Notes: generated by a model not told the origin, from the sequence alone. 27,871 nt of DNA from Elusimicrobiota bacterium (GCA_030639665.1 DAOWCC010000005.1:1-27871); one strand, 5' to 3'. Counted from the first letter of the stretch, positions 1 through 7,178 are shown. Numbers and translations are program-made.

Positions 1-30
1 AAGGAGGGCTATTTCGTTTTCAAAATCCAT
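1..30 (-). CDS. 5' end of a truncated gene, product unknown
   Basis: Ten open codons run from an ATG at 30-28 off the left edge, reading MDFENEIALL. No product can be named from ten residues. The start is supported by a perfect -10 box TATAAT on the minus strand at 42-37, which would place the transcription start at or next to the A of the ATG. No Shine-Dalgarno site is present, so the mRNA would be leaderless. The arrangement (TTG-TATAAT, six bases, ATG) is the same as at tilS in this window. It lies 34 bases downstream of the secreted orphan on the same strand. Confidence 0.4.
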   Translation of the reverse strand, partial: MDFENEIALL

Positions 31-36
31 AGTTTT

Positions 37-42
37 ATTATA
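37..42 (-). promoter_or_regulatory. -10 box TATAAT, six bases before an ATG
   Basis: A perfect TATAAT lies six bases upstream of the ATG at 30. The -35 region is AT-rich without a recognisable TTGACA. The spacing implies a transcript starting at the initiation codon. Confidence 0.4.
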
Positions 43-64
43 CAAGAAATATATTAATGATAAT

Positions 65-970
65 CTATTTTACGGCGTGAATTTTATTTTTATACGGCTT
101 GGCTTCCGGCCATGATAAAACTTCGCTTAATTTATCAGCCGGAACTTCTATGGCTAATATAACATCCAAAGAAACCGAATCGGCTATTTTAGCTTCCATA
201 TAGCCTATTCTATTGGAATCTATAAATGAGCAAAAACTGCCTCTGTCTTTAATGCTTAAAAGTTCTTTTGAAATTTTATTTGCTTTATCTTTAGGAAAAG
301 ACCTCAAAAAATTTATAACCATATAGGGATAAAGGTCATCAAGATATTGCCCTGAAAAAACCGTATTGGAAAAACCGGCTATATCATCCTTGATTACTTT
401 GACCTCTTCTTTCATGTTCTTATGACGCTGAGATTTAAGAAAATAATAACCGCTTGAAAAAGATCCCCATGTTTTATTTTCCAAAGCTTTAATATCAAGC
501 CTGAAAAGCACATCGCCGTAACGCTCACGGCCCTGAGGAGGCCCTAATGAAGCAAAGACGCAACTATGCCCGCCAAATAATTTATCCTCCATCACCGGCG
601 TAAACGGTTTTTCTTTTAGCCAGCCGTCTTTTATGGCCTTTGAAGCGGACAATAAAGCCTCGGCTTTAAATATGGAGCGCAATTTATCAAATTTAACTCT
701 GGTAACAAGATAAGGCTTGAACAAAGAAGCTTTAGCCATTATTTTCTTTTCAATATCGCTAAGAGGCTCCATCAATATTTTTAATTGCTTGACGCGAGCT
801 GAGGAAGCGTAATCTATAAGTTTAAATTCTTTTTCAAAAGAAATATCGGAGCTTAAATTGAGAGTAAAACTTTCAATATGGGAGCGCGCGATAGGACCGC
901 CGCAAGTTTCAGCCGATAAAAAAGGAACATACGCGAGAAAAATCAGGAATGATAATATAAGTCTATACAT
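65..970 (-). CDS. secreted protein of unknown function (301 aa)
   Basis: I do not recognise this family. The protein starts MYRLILSFLIFLAYVPFLSA, a clear signal peptide with a likely cut after LSA, so the mature protein is exported. It is predicted to be mostly soluble, with few cysteines (one just after the signal peptide, one in GGHSCVFASL and one in GSFCSF). The longer open frame would start inside the tRNA gene. The ATG at 970 is chosen because it begins the signal peptide and has AGGGGA a few bases upstream. The gene lies 42 bases downstream of tRNA-Arg on the same strand and may be co-transcribed with it. A central stretch, RYGDVLFRLD, looks like a beta hairpin but identifies nothing. 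Confidence 0.75.
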   Translation of the reverse strand: MYRLILSFLIFLAYVPFLSAETCGGPIARSHIESFTLNLSSDISFEKEFKLIDYASSARVKQLKILMEPLSDIEKKIMAKASLFKPYLVTRVKFDKLRSIFKAEALLSASKAIKDGWLKEKPFTPVMEDKLFGGHSCVFASLGPPQGRERYGDVLFRLDIKALENKTWGSFSSGYYFLKSQRHKNMKEEVKVIKDDIAGFSNTVFSGQYLDDLYPYMVINFLRSFPKDKANKISKELLSIKDRGSFCSFIDSNRIGYMEAKIADSVSLDVILAIEVPADKLSEVLSWPEAKPYKNKIHAVK

Positions 971-1012
971 AATTCCCCTAAAAATTTTACGGCTTTGTTT
1001 TACATTTTCTTT

Positions 1013-1084
1013 TGCGCCCGGCGGGAATCGAACCTGCAACGAAGGCTTCGGAGGCCTCTATTATATCCATTTAACTACGGGCGC
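1013..1084 (-). tRNA. tRNA-Arg (anticodon CCG)
   Basis: A full cloverleaf is readable on the minus strand. The acceptor stem pairs GCGCCCG (1084-1078) with CGGGCGC (1020-1014), with discriminator A at 1013 and no encoded CCA. The D stem is GUUA/UAAU. The anticodon stem GAGGC/GCCUU holds the loop CUCCGAA, giving anticodon CCG. The T stem GCAGG/CCCGC has one A-C mismatch around the loop UUCGAUU. The four-base variable loop and the anticodon fit arginine, reading CGG codons. It lies between the RHH gene and the secreted orphan, all on the minus strand. Confidence 0.92.
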
Positions 1085-1093
1085 AAAATTATT

Positions 1094-1111
1094 GCGGAAT
1101 AGTAATTCCGC
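1094..1111 (-). terminator. hairpin terminator after the NTase/RHH module
   Basis: A perfect 7-bp stem, GCGGAAT/ATTCCGC, with a four-base loop is followed on the minus strand by AATAATTTT. It lies 38 bases after the RHH gene stop and 9 bases before the tRNA. No separate tRNA promoter fits in the 9-base gap, so some read-through, or processing at the hairpin, would be needed to express the tRNA. Confidence 0.55.
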
Positions 1112-1148
1112 CGCTACAAACTCTATTAACGCAATGAACGCTGCCGCG

Positions 1149-1397
1149 CTATTTATTAAGCCATTCTTCCATCAAAACTTTAATTTGTGTCTGATACCGC
1201 AAGCCGGATATTTTTGCTTTGGATTTAAATGATTTAAGCATAATTTCCGGAATCTTAATACTTATAAGTTTGCTTTTCTGCTTCTCTTTTCTTAAATGAA
1301 GAATTTTAAAATCTTCAATAAAAGAAATTATCTGCTTGGGAGTCATTTTCTTGCAGTATTCAAGATATTCTTCTGAAAAACATTGTATAGCTTTCAT
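1149..1397 (-). CDS. small ribbon-helix-helix protein, probable antitoxin/repressor
   Basis: This 82-residue protein has an N-terminal helical part (about 1-40, with EEYLEYCKKMTPKQIISFI) and a C-terminal CopG/BrnA-like segment: strand KLISIKIPE (about 43-51) followed by two helices ending MEEWLNK. That pattern is typical of ribbon-helix-helix DNA-binding antitoxins with the motif IPExxLxxxKxKA. The ATG overlaps the TGA of the upstream nucleotidyltransferase gene by four bases, with GGAGAG as Shine-Dalgarno site, so the two are translationally coupled. Inference: it binds the palindrome at 1857-1874, represses its own operon and neutralises the partner protein. Confidence 0.75.
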   Translation of the reverse strand: MKAIQCFSEEYLEYCKKMTPKQIISFIEDFKILHLRKEKQKSKLISIKIPEIMLKSFKSKAKISGLRYQTQIKVLMEEWLNK

Positions 1398-1855
1398 TTC
1401 AAACTCTCCAAAGCTTTCACATCTTCCAAATCTTGCTTCCTGCCACTTTTCCGTTTCATTTTTATAAGTTCATCTATTGATAGTATGGGAACATCACCAT
1501 CTTGAGATTTTACATATTTTATTTCATGGCCTTTAAGATTATAAGGCAATATAATGTCAACAAGTTCTATCGGATTTTCAGGATTCCAAAAACTCCAAGC
1601 AATCAAATTTTTATTTTTTATATACTCAAGCCTAAAATCAAAAACTTCTTCCCCATCAACGGGAAGACGGGAAACCAAACCGATACTTTTCAAGGCCGCT
1701 TCCGCCGCTATAAAACTTTTCTTATCAAGCTCCAAAACAATATCCAAATCCACCGTTCCGCGCACCGCGCCGTGAAGCGCCACCGCATAACCGCCCACTA
1801 TGGCAAATTTAATCTTTTGCTTTTTAAAAATTTTGGCTATTTTATAAATAAACAT
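1394..1855 (-). CDS. MNT-fold nucleotidyltransferase, toxin-like (153 aa)
   Basis: The protein carries the minimal nucleotidyltransferase signature: GGYAVALHG followed by RGTVDLDI (about residues 20-42 from this start). This combines the GG/GS helix motif with the DxD metal-binding pair. Such domains transfer nucleotides to RNA or protein and occur as toxins in AbiE-like and MNT-type toxin-antitoxin pairs. The C-terminal KMKRKSGRKQDLEDVKAL matches the usual end of the family. A TTG at 1885 would give a longer frame but lies inside the promoter. ATG 1855 is chosen because it follows the predicted transcription start and the operator. No clear Shine-Dalgarno site precedes it. Toxicity is inferred from the pairing with an RHH partner, not shown. 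Confidence 0.75.
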   Translation of the reverse strand: MFIYKIAKIFKKQKIKFAIVGGYAVALHGAVRGTVDLDIVLELDKKSFIAAEAALKSIGLVSRLPVDGEEVFDFRLEYIKNKNLIAWSFWNPENPIELVDIILPYNLKGHEIKYVKSQDGDVPILSIDELIKMKRKSGRKQDLEDVKALESLK

Positions 1856-1856
1856 A

Positions 1857-1874
1857 GTATATACCGGTATATAC
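1857..1874. promoter_or_regulatory. operator: perfect 18-bp palindrome
   Basis: GTATATACCGGTATATAC is self-complementary over all 18 bases. It covers the predicted transcription start of the NTase/RHH operon, between the -10 box and ATG 1855. A nearby GTATAC half-site (minus strand, around 1878-1883) may be a second contact. The position fits autorepression by the RHH protein. Confidence 0.7.
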
Positions 1875-1876
1875 TT

Positions 1877-1905
1877 AGTATACAAGCCCTACAGCCATCT
1901 GTCAA
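1877..1905 (-). promoter_or_regulatory. near-consensus sigma-70 promoter of the NTase/RHH module
   Basis: On the minus strand, TTGACA (1905-1900), 17 bases and TATACT (1882-1877) give a near-perfect vegetative promoter. The start would fall near 1870, inside the palindrome and about 15 bases before the ATG. It is the best promoter in the window, as expected of a tightly repressed module. Confidence 0.75.
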
Positions 1906-1910
1906 TAGTA

Positions 1911-2075
1911 AGAGCCTGTCCGACATAAGCAATTTCGTCTGCAACTGTCGCTTTTGGCTTACGCCTTTGCGCCGCTCAACTTACAGGCTCCATCGGGCAT
2001 GCTCGTTTCGCGTCGCTTCGGCTCAGCTCCAAAATCACCAATTTCGTTATGAAAGCCCTATATCGGACAGGCTCC
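1911..2075. mobile_element. MITE-like element with 19-bp imperfect ends and TA flanks
   Basis: The ends are inverted copies: TAAGAGCCTGTCCGACATA at 1909-1927 and, read from the other strand, TAGGAGCCTGTCCGATATA at 2077-2059. They match at 17 of 19 positions. Both ends are flanked by TA, the target duplication of IS630/Tc1-mariner elements. The 165-bp body has no gene, is richer in GC than its surroundings and holds smaller inverted repeats (GTTTCGCGTCGCTTCGGC region). The right-hand TA is part of the alaS stop codon. A single related end occurs at 7014-7032. Confidence 0.75.
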
Positions 2076-4723
2076 TAGAAATATTTTTTGGCTGTTTCGA
2101 CAAGTTGCTTTTTAAACTCTTCAATATCTTTGGGAACGGTTCCGCCGCCTTGGGCAAAATCTTTTCTTCCTCCGCCTTTGCCGCTTAAAAGCTTGCCGGC
2201 TTCTTTAGCCATTTCGGACGCATCAAAACTATCCTTTAAATCATCACTGCAGGAAACAATAAATGAGAATTTTCCCTCTCTATTTGAAAAAACAAATATT
2301 ATGCCGGATGATTTTTTTTGCTTTAAATCATCAACCATCAAGCGGAGAGTTTTCATTTCAGCGTCTTGAGCGTCAAAAAATATAAATTTGGCTTCGCCGT
2401 TTAAATCAAAAGTTGAAAGGGCATCGCTTGATTGGGATTTAAAACTGTTTCTTTTTATATTCTCAATTTCGGCTTTAAGTTTCTTTTCATTTTCCAAAAG
2501 CTTATCTATTCTGCCCTCTATATCCTCAATGCCGGATGAAAGCTTTAAGGCTATGCTTTCAGCGATATTCCAGACTCCGCTAAAATATTCTATGGCGCCT
2601 GGGCCGGCCACTCCTTCTATTCTTCTAATGCCTTTTGAAACGGAAGAATCTTTAATTATCTTAATGCCGCCAATGGAACTAAGCTCCGTTAAATGCGTGC
2701 CGCCGCAAAGTTCAAGGCTGTAATGGTCCTTGGCATTATCAAAACCGTCTTTGTTTATAAGCACAAGTCTGGCGGGGTCTTTATATTTTTCACCCAAAAG
2801 CATTACGGCATTCATCTCTTTGGCTTCTTTAAGAGATTTTTCAGCCGTGGAAACTTTATAATTTTCTTTTATGGCCTCATTAGATATGGCTTCAACTTTG
2901 GCTATTTCTTCTTTAGTGGGCGTATGGCCCACGGTATAATCAAAACGAAATCTCTCTGAATCCACGAAAGAGCCGGCTTGCCTTGTGGACGGGCCGAACA
3001 CTTTTCTCAATGCCGCGTTTATCACATGAGTTGCAGTATGATGCACGGCTGTTCTATGTCTTTTAAAATCTGTTTTTTCCACGACTTTATCTCCAATTTT
3101 AATTTCTAAATTTTTTAGGGCTTTAACTTTATGAAAAACAATTTCAGAAGCCGTTTTTTGAGTATCCAGAACCTCGGCAATTTTATCTTCATTTTTATAA
3201 ATGAAACCCGTATCTCCCACCTGACCGCCGGACTCGGCATAAAAAATGGTTTTATCAAAAGCCATATAACCGATATCGCCGGATTTCAACTTTTCAATAT
3301 TATCGCCTTTTGAATTTATAAAGGCGGCTGTTTTTGAAAAATCCAAATCGCCTGAGATAAATTCCGTTACAGACAAACCGTCTTCGGCTTTTTGAAATAT
3401 GGAACCGTCTTTATCGCCCGAAGACTTCCAGCCCGCTTTGGCAATGCCTTGAGCTTTTAATCTTGCCTGCTCAAAACCTTTCTCATCAACTTCAATATCT
3501 TTTGTAAAGGCTATCTCTTTTGTAAGCTCAAGAGGAAAACCATAAGTTTCATAAAGCCTGAAAGCCTCGGCGCCGGGCAGATTTTTCGGATATTTATCCA
3601 AAATATCTCCCAAAAACTTCTCTCCTGTTTCCAGTGTTTGAAGAAAACCCTCCTCTTCAAATTTCAAAACGCTTATTATGTCTTTCTCGGCAAGCTTGAT
3701 TTCAGGATAAGTGTCTTTGAAAATTTCAAAAACCTTCGGCACAAGCTTATATAAAACAGCGTCTTTGGAACCCATAATTTTGGCAAATCTCTCGGCGCGC
3801 CTTATAAGCCTTCTCAAAATATAGCCTCTGCCTTCATTAGATGGCATTATGCCTTCGGCTATAAGAAAAACCGAAGCGCGCAAATGGTCGCTTATGATTC
3901 TGAAATTTGAAACATATTGGCTATCAATGGAATATTCAATATTTAAGAGTTTTGAAACTTCATCAATAATCGGTTTAAAAAGGGATGTTTCATAGGGAGA
4001 GTCTTTCTCTTCCATTATAAAGGCCAGTCTTTCAAGACCAAGACCCGTATCTATATTTTTTCTGGGCAGAGGCTTGAGAGTTCCGTCAGTTTGCCTGTCA
4101 AATTGAGTGAAAACAAAATTCCACACTTCAATATATCTATCGCAATCGCAACCCGGACCCGTGCAGCTTTTATGAAAGTATTGCTCTCCCCTGTCCCAAT
4201 AAACTTCGGAGCAAGGTCCGCAAGGCCCTGTTTCTCCCATGGCCCAAAAATTATCATCTTCAAGCTCAACTATTCTTGAGTGAAGTTCACTTGGCAGGAT
4301 TTTAAGCCATATCTTTTTTGCTTCTTCATCCTTTGGCGCGATCCCGCCGCCATAAACTGAAAAATAAAATCTATCGGCGGGTAAATTCATCTCTTTGGTT
4401 AAAAATTCCCAGCCCCATTTAATGGCATCTTCTTTAAAGTAATCACCGAAAGAAAAATTACCGAGCATTTCAAAAAAAGTGAGATGTCTTAAGGTTTTGC
4501 CCACATTGTCTATATCGCTTGTGCGAAAGCTCTTTTGACAGCTTGCGGCGCGCTGTAAATCTTTTTTAATGCCGAGGAAATAAGGTTTGAACGGCACCAT
4601 GCCGGCCGCGGTAAATAAAAGTGTGGGGTCTCCCTCAGGGATAAGAGGGCTTGACTTAATTACGGCATGCTCGCGCTTGGCAAAAAAATCCAAAAATGAT
4701 TTGCGTATTTCATAACTTTTCAT
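2075..4723 (-). CDS. alaS: alanyl-tRNA synthetase
   Basis: This enzyme charges tRNA-Ala with alanine in the cytoplasm. At 882 residues it is the usual length (E. coli 876). The N-terminus reads IRKSFLDFFAKREH and is followed by SSPLIPEGDPTLLFTAAGM, the class II synthetase core. The editing domain has its zinc ligands H562-x3-H566 (HTATH) and C673-x3-H677 (CGGTH). The C-terminal C-Ala domain ends with a glycine-rich GKGGGRKDFAQGG. It is divergent from tilS across a 157-bp gap. A -10 box TATAAT lies at 4765-4760. The stop codon TAG is unusual in origin: its TA is the target duplication of the MITE at 1911-2075 and its G is the element's first base. The protein end therefore seems intact, though a few original residues could be missing. 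Confidence 0.98.
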   Translation of the reverse strand: MKSYEIRKSFLDFFAKREHAVIKSSPLIPEGDPTLLFTAAGMVPFKPYFLGIKKDLQRAASCQKSFRTSDIDNVGKTLRHLTFFEMLGNFSFGDYFKEDAIKWGWEFLTKEMNLPADRFYFSVYGGGIAPKDEEAKKIWLKILPSELHSRIVELEDDNFWAMGETGPCGPCSEVYWDRGEQYFHKSCTGPGCDCDRYIEVWNFVFTQFDRQTDGTLKPLPRKNIDTGLGLERLAFIMEEKDSPYETSLFKPIIDEVSKLLNIEYSIDSQYVSNFRIISDHLRASVFLIAEGIMPSNEGRGYILRRLIRRAERFAKIMGSKDAVLYKLVPKVFEIFKDTYPEIKLAEKDIISVLKFEEEGFLQTLETGEKFLGDILDKYPKNLPGAEAFRLYETYGFPLELTKEIAFTKDIEVDEKGFEQARLKAQGIAKAGWKSSGDKDGSIFQKAEDGLSVTEFISGDLDFSKTAAFINSKGDNIEKLKSGDIGYMAFDKTIFYAESGGQVGDTGFIYKNEDKIAEVLDTQKTASEIVFHKVKALKNLEIKIGDKVVEKTDFKRHRTAVHHTATHVINAALRKVFGPSTRQAGSFVDSERFRFDYTVGHTPTKEEIAKVEAISNEAIKENYKVSTAEKSLKEAKEMNAVMLLGEKYKDPARLVLINKDGFDNAKDHYSLELCGGTHLTELSSIGGIKIIKDSSVSKGIRRIEGVAGPGAIEYFSGVWNIAESIALKLSSGIEDIEGRIDKLLENEKKLKAEIENIKRNSFKSQSSDALSTFDLNGEAKFIFFDAQDAEMKTLRLMVDDLKQKKSSGIIFVFSNREGKFSFIVSCSDDLKDSFDASEMAKEAGKLLSGKGGGRKDFAQGGGTVPKDIEEFKKQLVETAKKYF

Positions 4724-4759
4724 ACAATATTCTCACTTAGGCAAATTCCCTAGATATCA

Positions 4760-4765
4760 ATTATA
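4760..4765 (-). promoter_or_regulatory. -10 box of alaS
   Basis: TATAAT on the minus strand lies 36 bases before the alaS ATG and would give a leader of about 30 bases. No good -35 hexamer is seen at the proper distance. Confidence 0.4.
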
Positions 4766-4868
4766 CAATAATAGCGTTTATTGCGTTTGTAGAGTTAGTG
4801 GTGTTAGTGGCGTTAATTGAGTTTACGCGCCGCGCTATAAACGCTCAACGCGTAACGCTTATTGTTTG

Positions 4869-4874
4869 TATAAT
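4869..4874 (+). promoter_or_regulatory. -10 box of tilS, implying a leaderless mRNA
   Basis: A perfect TATAAT stands six bases before the ATG at 4881, so transcription should start at the initiation codon. No Shine-Dalgarno site is present. The -35 region lies in a word-like repeat stretch (4771-4860) and has no clear hexamer. Confidence 0.5.
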
Positions 4875-4880
4875 TACTGT

Positions 4881-5636
4881 ATGGACGGCAAGAAAACGCT
4901 TACTCTCAAAATTTTGGATAAGATAAACTCAAATTCCAAAAAATATTCGCTTTTTAAAAACGGCGACAATATATTGCTTGCCATTTCAGGCGGCCCCGAT
5001 TCCATAATGATGTTGGATTTCTTTGCCAAGCATTCTAAAAAAAGAAATATTAATCTTTGTATCTGCCATATAAATCATATGTTGCGCGGGAAAAGCTCGG
5101 ATATGGATGAGGCTTTTGTAAAAAAACTGGGCCAAAAATACGATATTGAAACTTTTAATAAAAAAATTGATGTTCAGTTATTGGCTAAAAAGAAAAAGAT
5201 AAGCATTGAACACGCGGCAAGACTTGCCCGTTATAATTTTCTGATTCAAACGGCCAAAAAAAAGAATTGCTCCATTATCGCGACCGCTCATCATTCGGAT
5301 GATAATGTGGAAACGGTTTTGCTTAATTTAATTAGAGGCACCAATCCCAAGGGCTTGCTTGGCATACCTATTAAAAGAGTTTTATGGAAAAGCGGACATA
5401 AGAAGATTTATGCCATAAGGCCTCTTATGGCAATTACCCGCGGGGAGATTTTGGCTTATATAAAAGCCCATAAACTTTTATCCAGAAAAGACAAAACCAA
5501 TGATGATGAGAAATACACCAGAAATTGGATAAGAAAAACTCTTCTTCCCCTTATAGAAAAGAAACAGCCTCAGTTTAGAGGCCATATAATTGAAATGTCC
5601 GTAAAATTGAATAAGGAACTGAGTAAGGAAAACTGA
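4881..5636 (+). CDS. tilS: tRNA(Ile)-lysidine synthase, short form
   Basis: TilS uses ATP and lysine to convert C34 of tRNA-Ile(CAU) to lysidine, so that the tRNA reads AUA. The PP-loop SGGPDS is at residues 36-41, followed by HINHMLRG and the family motif ATAHHSDDNVETVLLNLIRG. The protein is 251 residues long, whereas E. coli TilS is about 430. It has the N-terminal catalytic domain but not the usual C-terminal tRNA-binding domains, and ends soon after RNWIRKTLLPLIE. Short forms are known in some phyla. A TTG at 4866 would lie in front of and inside the -10 box, so ATG 4881 is preferred. Confidence 0.93.
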   Translation: MDGKKTLTLKILDKINSNSKKYSLFKNGDNILLAISGGPDSIMMLDFFAKHSKKRNINLCICHINHMLRGKSSDMDEAFVKKLGQKYDIETFNKKIDVQLLAKKKKISIEHAARLARYNFLIQTAKKKNCSIIATAHHSDDNVETVLLNLIRGTNPKGLLGIPIKRVLWKSGHKKIYAIRPLMAITRGEILAYIKAHKLLSRKDKTNDDEKYTRNWIRKTLLPLIEKKQPQFRGHIIEMSVKLNKELSKEN

Positions 5637-5682
5637 GCGCTTAAACAAACATTAACCGTGGAGGTTGAGACGCGGTTTAAAT

Positions 5683-6942
5683 TTACAGTTCAAAAGCGAG
5701 ATGAATCCTTCCCTGTCCGATAAGCAAATTTGTAACCTTTGCTCCTCTGGCAAAAGACGGAAGGAAAGCGTTGTTTCCAAATTTTATTTCCAAAGTCTTA
5801 TCATCAATTTTGCGGGCGGTCATAACCGCGGCCAACTCAGTGTCTTTAGCGATACTATCGACAGCCGAAGATATAATCTTTCCCTGCAATAAAGCGTTTA
5901 TAATGCCCGGCAAGCCAAAGCCATAAACCTTTCTAACATCCACCTTTTCGAATCTTATGGCCATAGTATTGGGCGCCGTAATGGCCGTTATAAGTCTGAC
6001 TGTAAAACACACTCTCGGACTAAGCGGCAATTCGCGAACCACGGTCTCGGCCGTCATCTCAATGCGCCCGTCCGAACGGAACTTTATGCCGCCGTCATAG
6101 TCATCGGGACTAAAATTGAAATTGGAACCGTCCGCGTATCTGCGGATAAATTTATTAATCAAGCCTTCGCTAAGCGCCAAATTATAACCTTCAATCCGCT
6201 CAATGCCGACTCCGGAATTAACGCTAAGCGTGAAACCTTCATCGTCAAAACTAAATGAATTCAATTTTATATCGTCCACTAAACCGGGCAAAAGCGGCGC
6301 TATAAATTTAGGCGATATGGCGGCGCGCAATGTCCATGTCTTTTTATCATAAGCAAATGAAAGCGCATCTTCCGCCTTAAGGGGAACCCTGTTATCCGCG
6401 AGAGCGGCATCCATAGACTCCATAATTTTGGCGGAGATTTTATTGATAACAAACTCCATCACCCTGTCTTTGCCGAAGCCGATTAAACCGCCCTGCCCCA
6501 TTGATATGCCCGCCACCTTCACTTTAACAAACTTAATGGCAAGAAGATTTTCTTTTTCAAAAAAAGACTCCATCAAAACTTCAGGCTTCAGTTTCAACCC
6601 ATACATCTCCGCGCTGATATTGTTGAAAAGGATATAAGCGCCCTTGCTTGACAACAGCGGTTTCGAAGGGTCAATAACCGTAATTCCCTGCATGGGCATT
6701 TCCGACAAACGCTTATTAATTTCACCGAAAGGAATTTTAATATTTAAATCCAGTCCCGATTCAACACGCAGAGACTTGGCCGGCAAAGCGCTAGCCGAAG
6801 GCGACGGAATAACCGCGGGCATTTCCTTATCGGAACCGCCAAAGGCTGAAATTGAGTAAGAATTAAGATTAAAATCCTCCGCTGAAAAGCAGGATATATT
6901 CGCGAAAAAAATCATTATCACTGCGAGCATTAAATTTTTCAT
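5683..6942 (-). CDS. secreted protein with apparent internal duplication, function unknown
   Basis: This 419-residue protein begins with a signal peptide (MKNLMLAVIMIFFANISCFSA), so it is exported. The mature part is rich in alternating hydrophobic strands. It has two related halves: IGFGKDRVMEFVINKIS with a following DKKTWTLRAAISPKFIAPL in the first, and YGFGLPGIINALLQGKI with DDKTLEIKFGNNAFLPSF in the second. A duplicated beta-barrel of the lipid-binding TULIP or LmeA kind would fit such a layout, but this is only an inference. ATG 6942 is chosen over earlier starts because AAAGGA lies eight bases upstream and the signal peptide begins there. A promoter is proposed at 6974-7002. It is convergent with tilS. 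Confidence 0.7.
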   Translation of the reverse strand: MKNLMLAVIMIFFANISCFSAEDFNLNSYSISAFGGSDKEMPAVIPSPSASALPAKSLRVESGLDLNIKIPFGEINKRLSEMPMQGITVIDPSKPLLSSKGAYILFNNISAEMYGLKLKPEVLMESFFEKENLLAIKFVKVKVAGISMGQGGLIGFGKDRVMEFVINKISAKIMESMDAALADNRVPLKAEDALSFAYDKKTWTLRAAISPKFIAPLLPGLVDDIKLNSFSFDDEGFTLSVNSGVGIERIEGYNLALSEGLINKFIRRYADGSNFNFSPDDYDGGIKFRSDGRIEMTAETVVRELPLSPRVCFTVRLITAITAPNTMAIRFEKVDVRKVYGFGLPGIINALLQGKIISSAVDSIAKDTELAAVMTARKIDDKTLEIKFGNNAFLPSFARGAKVTNLLIGQGRIHLAFEL

Positions 6943-6973
6943 AATCATTATCCTTTGAATCACTGATAGAGAT

Positions 6974-7002
6974 AGTCTAACAGTCGCAAATAAATTTGTC
7001 CA
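6974..7002 (-). promoter_or_regulatory. candidate promoter of the 6942 gene
   Basis: On the minus strand TGGACA (7002-6997), 17 bases and TAGACT (6979-6974) give a plausible sigma-70 promoter, with a start near 6967 and a 25-base leader holding AAAGGA. The lone MITE end at 7014-7032 lies just upstream. Confidence 0.45.
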
Positions 7003-7013
7003 GACCAAAGGAC

Positions 7014-7032
7014 CTATGCCGGACAGGCTCCT
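7014..7032. repeat. solo end related to the 1911-2075 MITE
   Basis: CTATGCCGGACAGGCTCCT matches the right end of the MITE (CTATATCGGACAGGCTCCT, 2058-2076) at 17 of 19 positions. No partner end is visible within about 200 bp on either side, so this is probably a remnant. Confidence 0.6.
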
Positions 7033-7084
7033 CCTATACGCGGATATGAATGAAGTCGGCTTATAAAATGCCGCGAAAAAATGA

Positions 7085-7165
7085 TTTTATTGGGATAAAG
7101 ATTTCGAAAGGCAGTGGACGCCTTTTGGATATTTTGAACAATATCTTTCCAATGAAGATTTATGA
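7085..7165 (+). pseudogene. possible decayed C-terminal coding remnant
   Basis: A 26-codon open stretch reads FYWDKDFERQWTPFGYFEQY and six more residues before a TGA. Its composition is protein-like and unlike the surrounding non-coding sequence. There is no start codon, and upstream frames are broken. It lies just beside the solo MITE end. Family unknown; it could be chance. Confidence 0.25.
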
Positions 7166-7178
7166 TTTTAAAGAATGT

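Noticed and set aside
1856..1885. TTG at 1885 as start of the nucleotidyltransferase
   Set aside because: It lies next to the -10 box and upstream of the predicted transcription start.
5637..5682. Terminator between tilS and the 6942 gene
   Set aside because: Only a weak TTAACC/GGTTGA hairpin without a U-run is visible.
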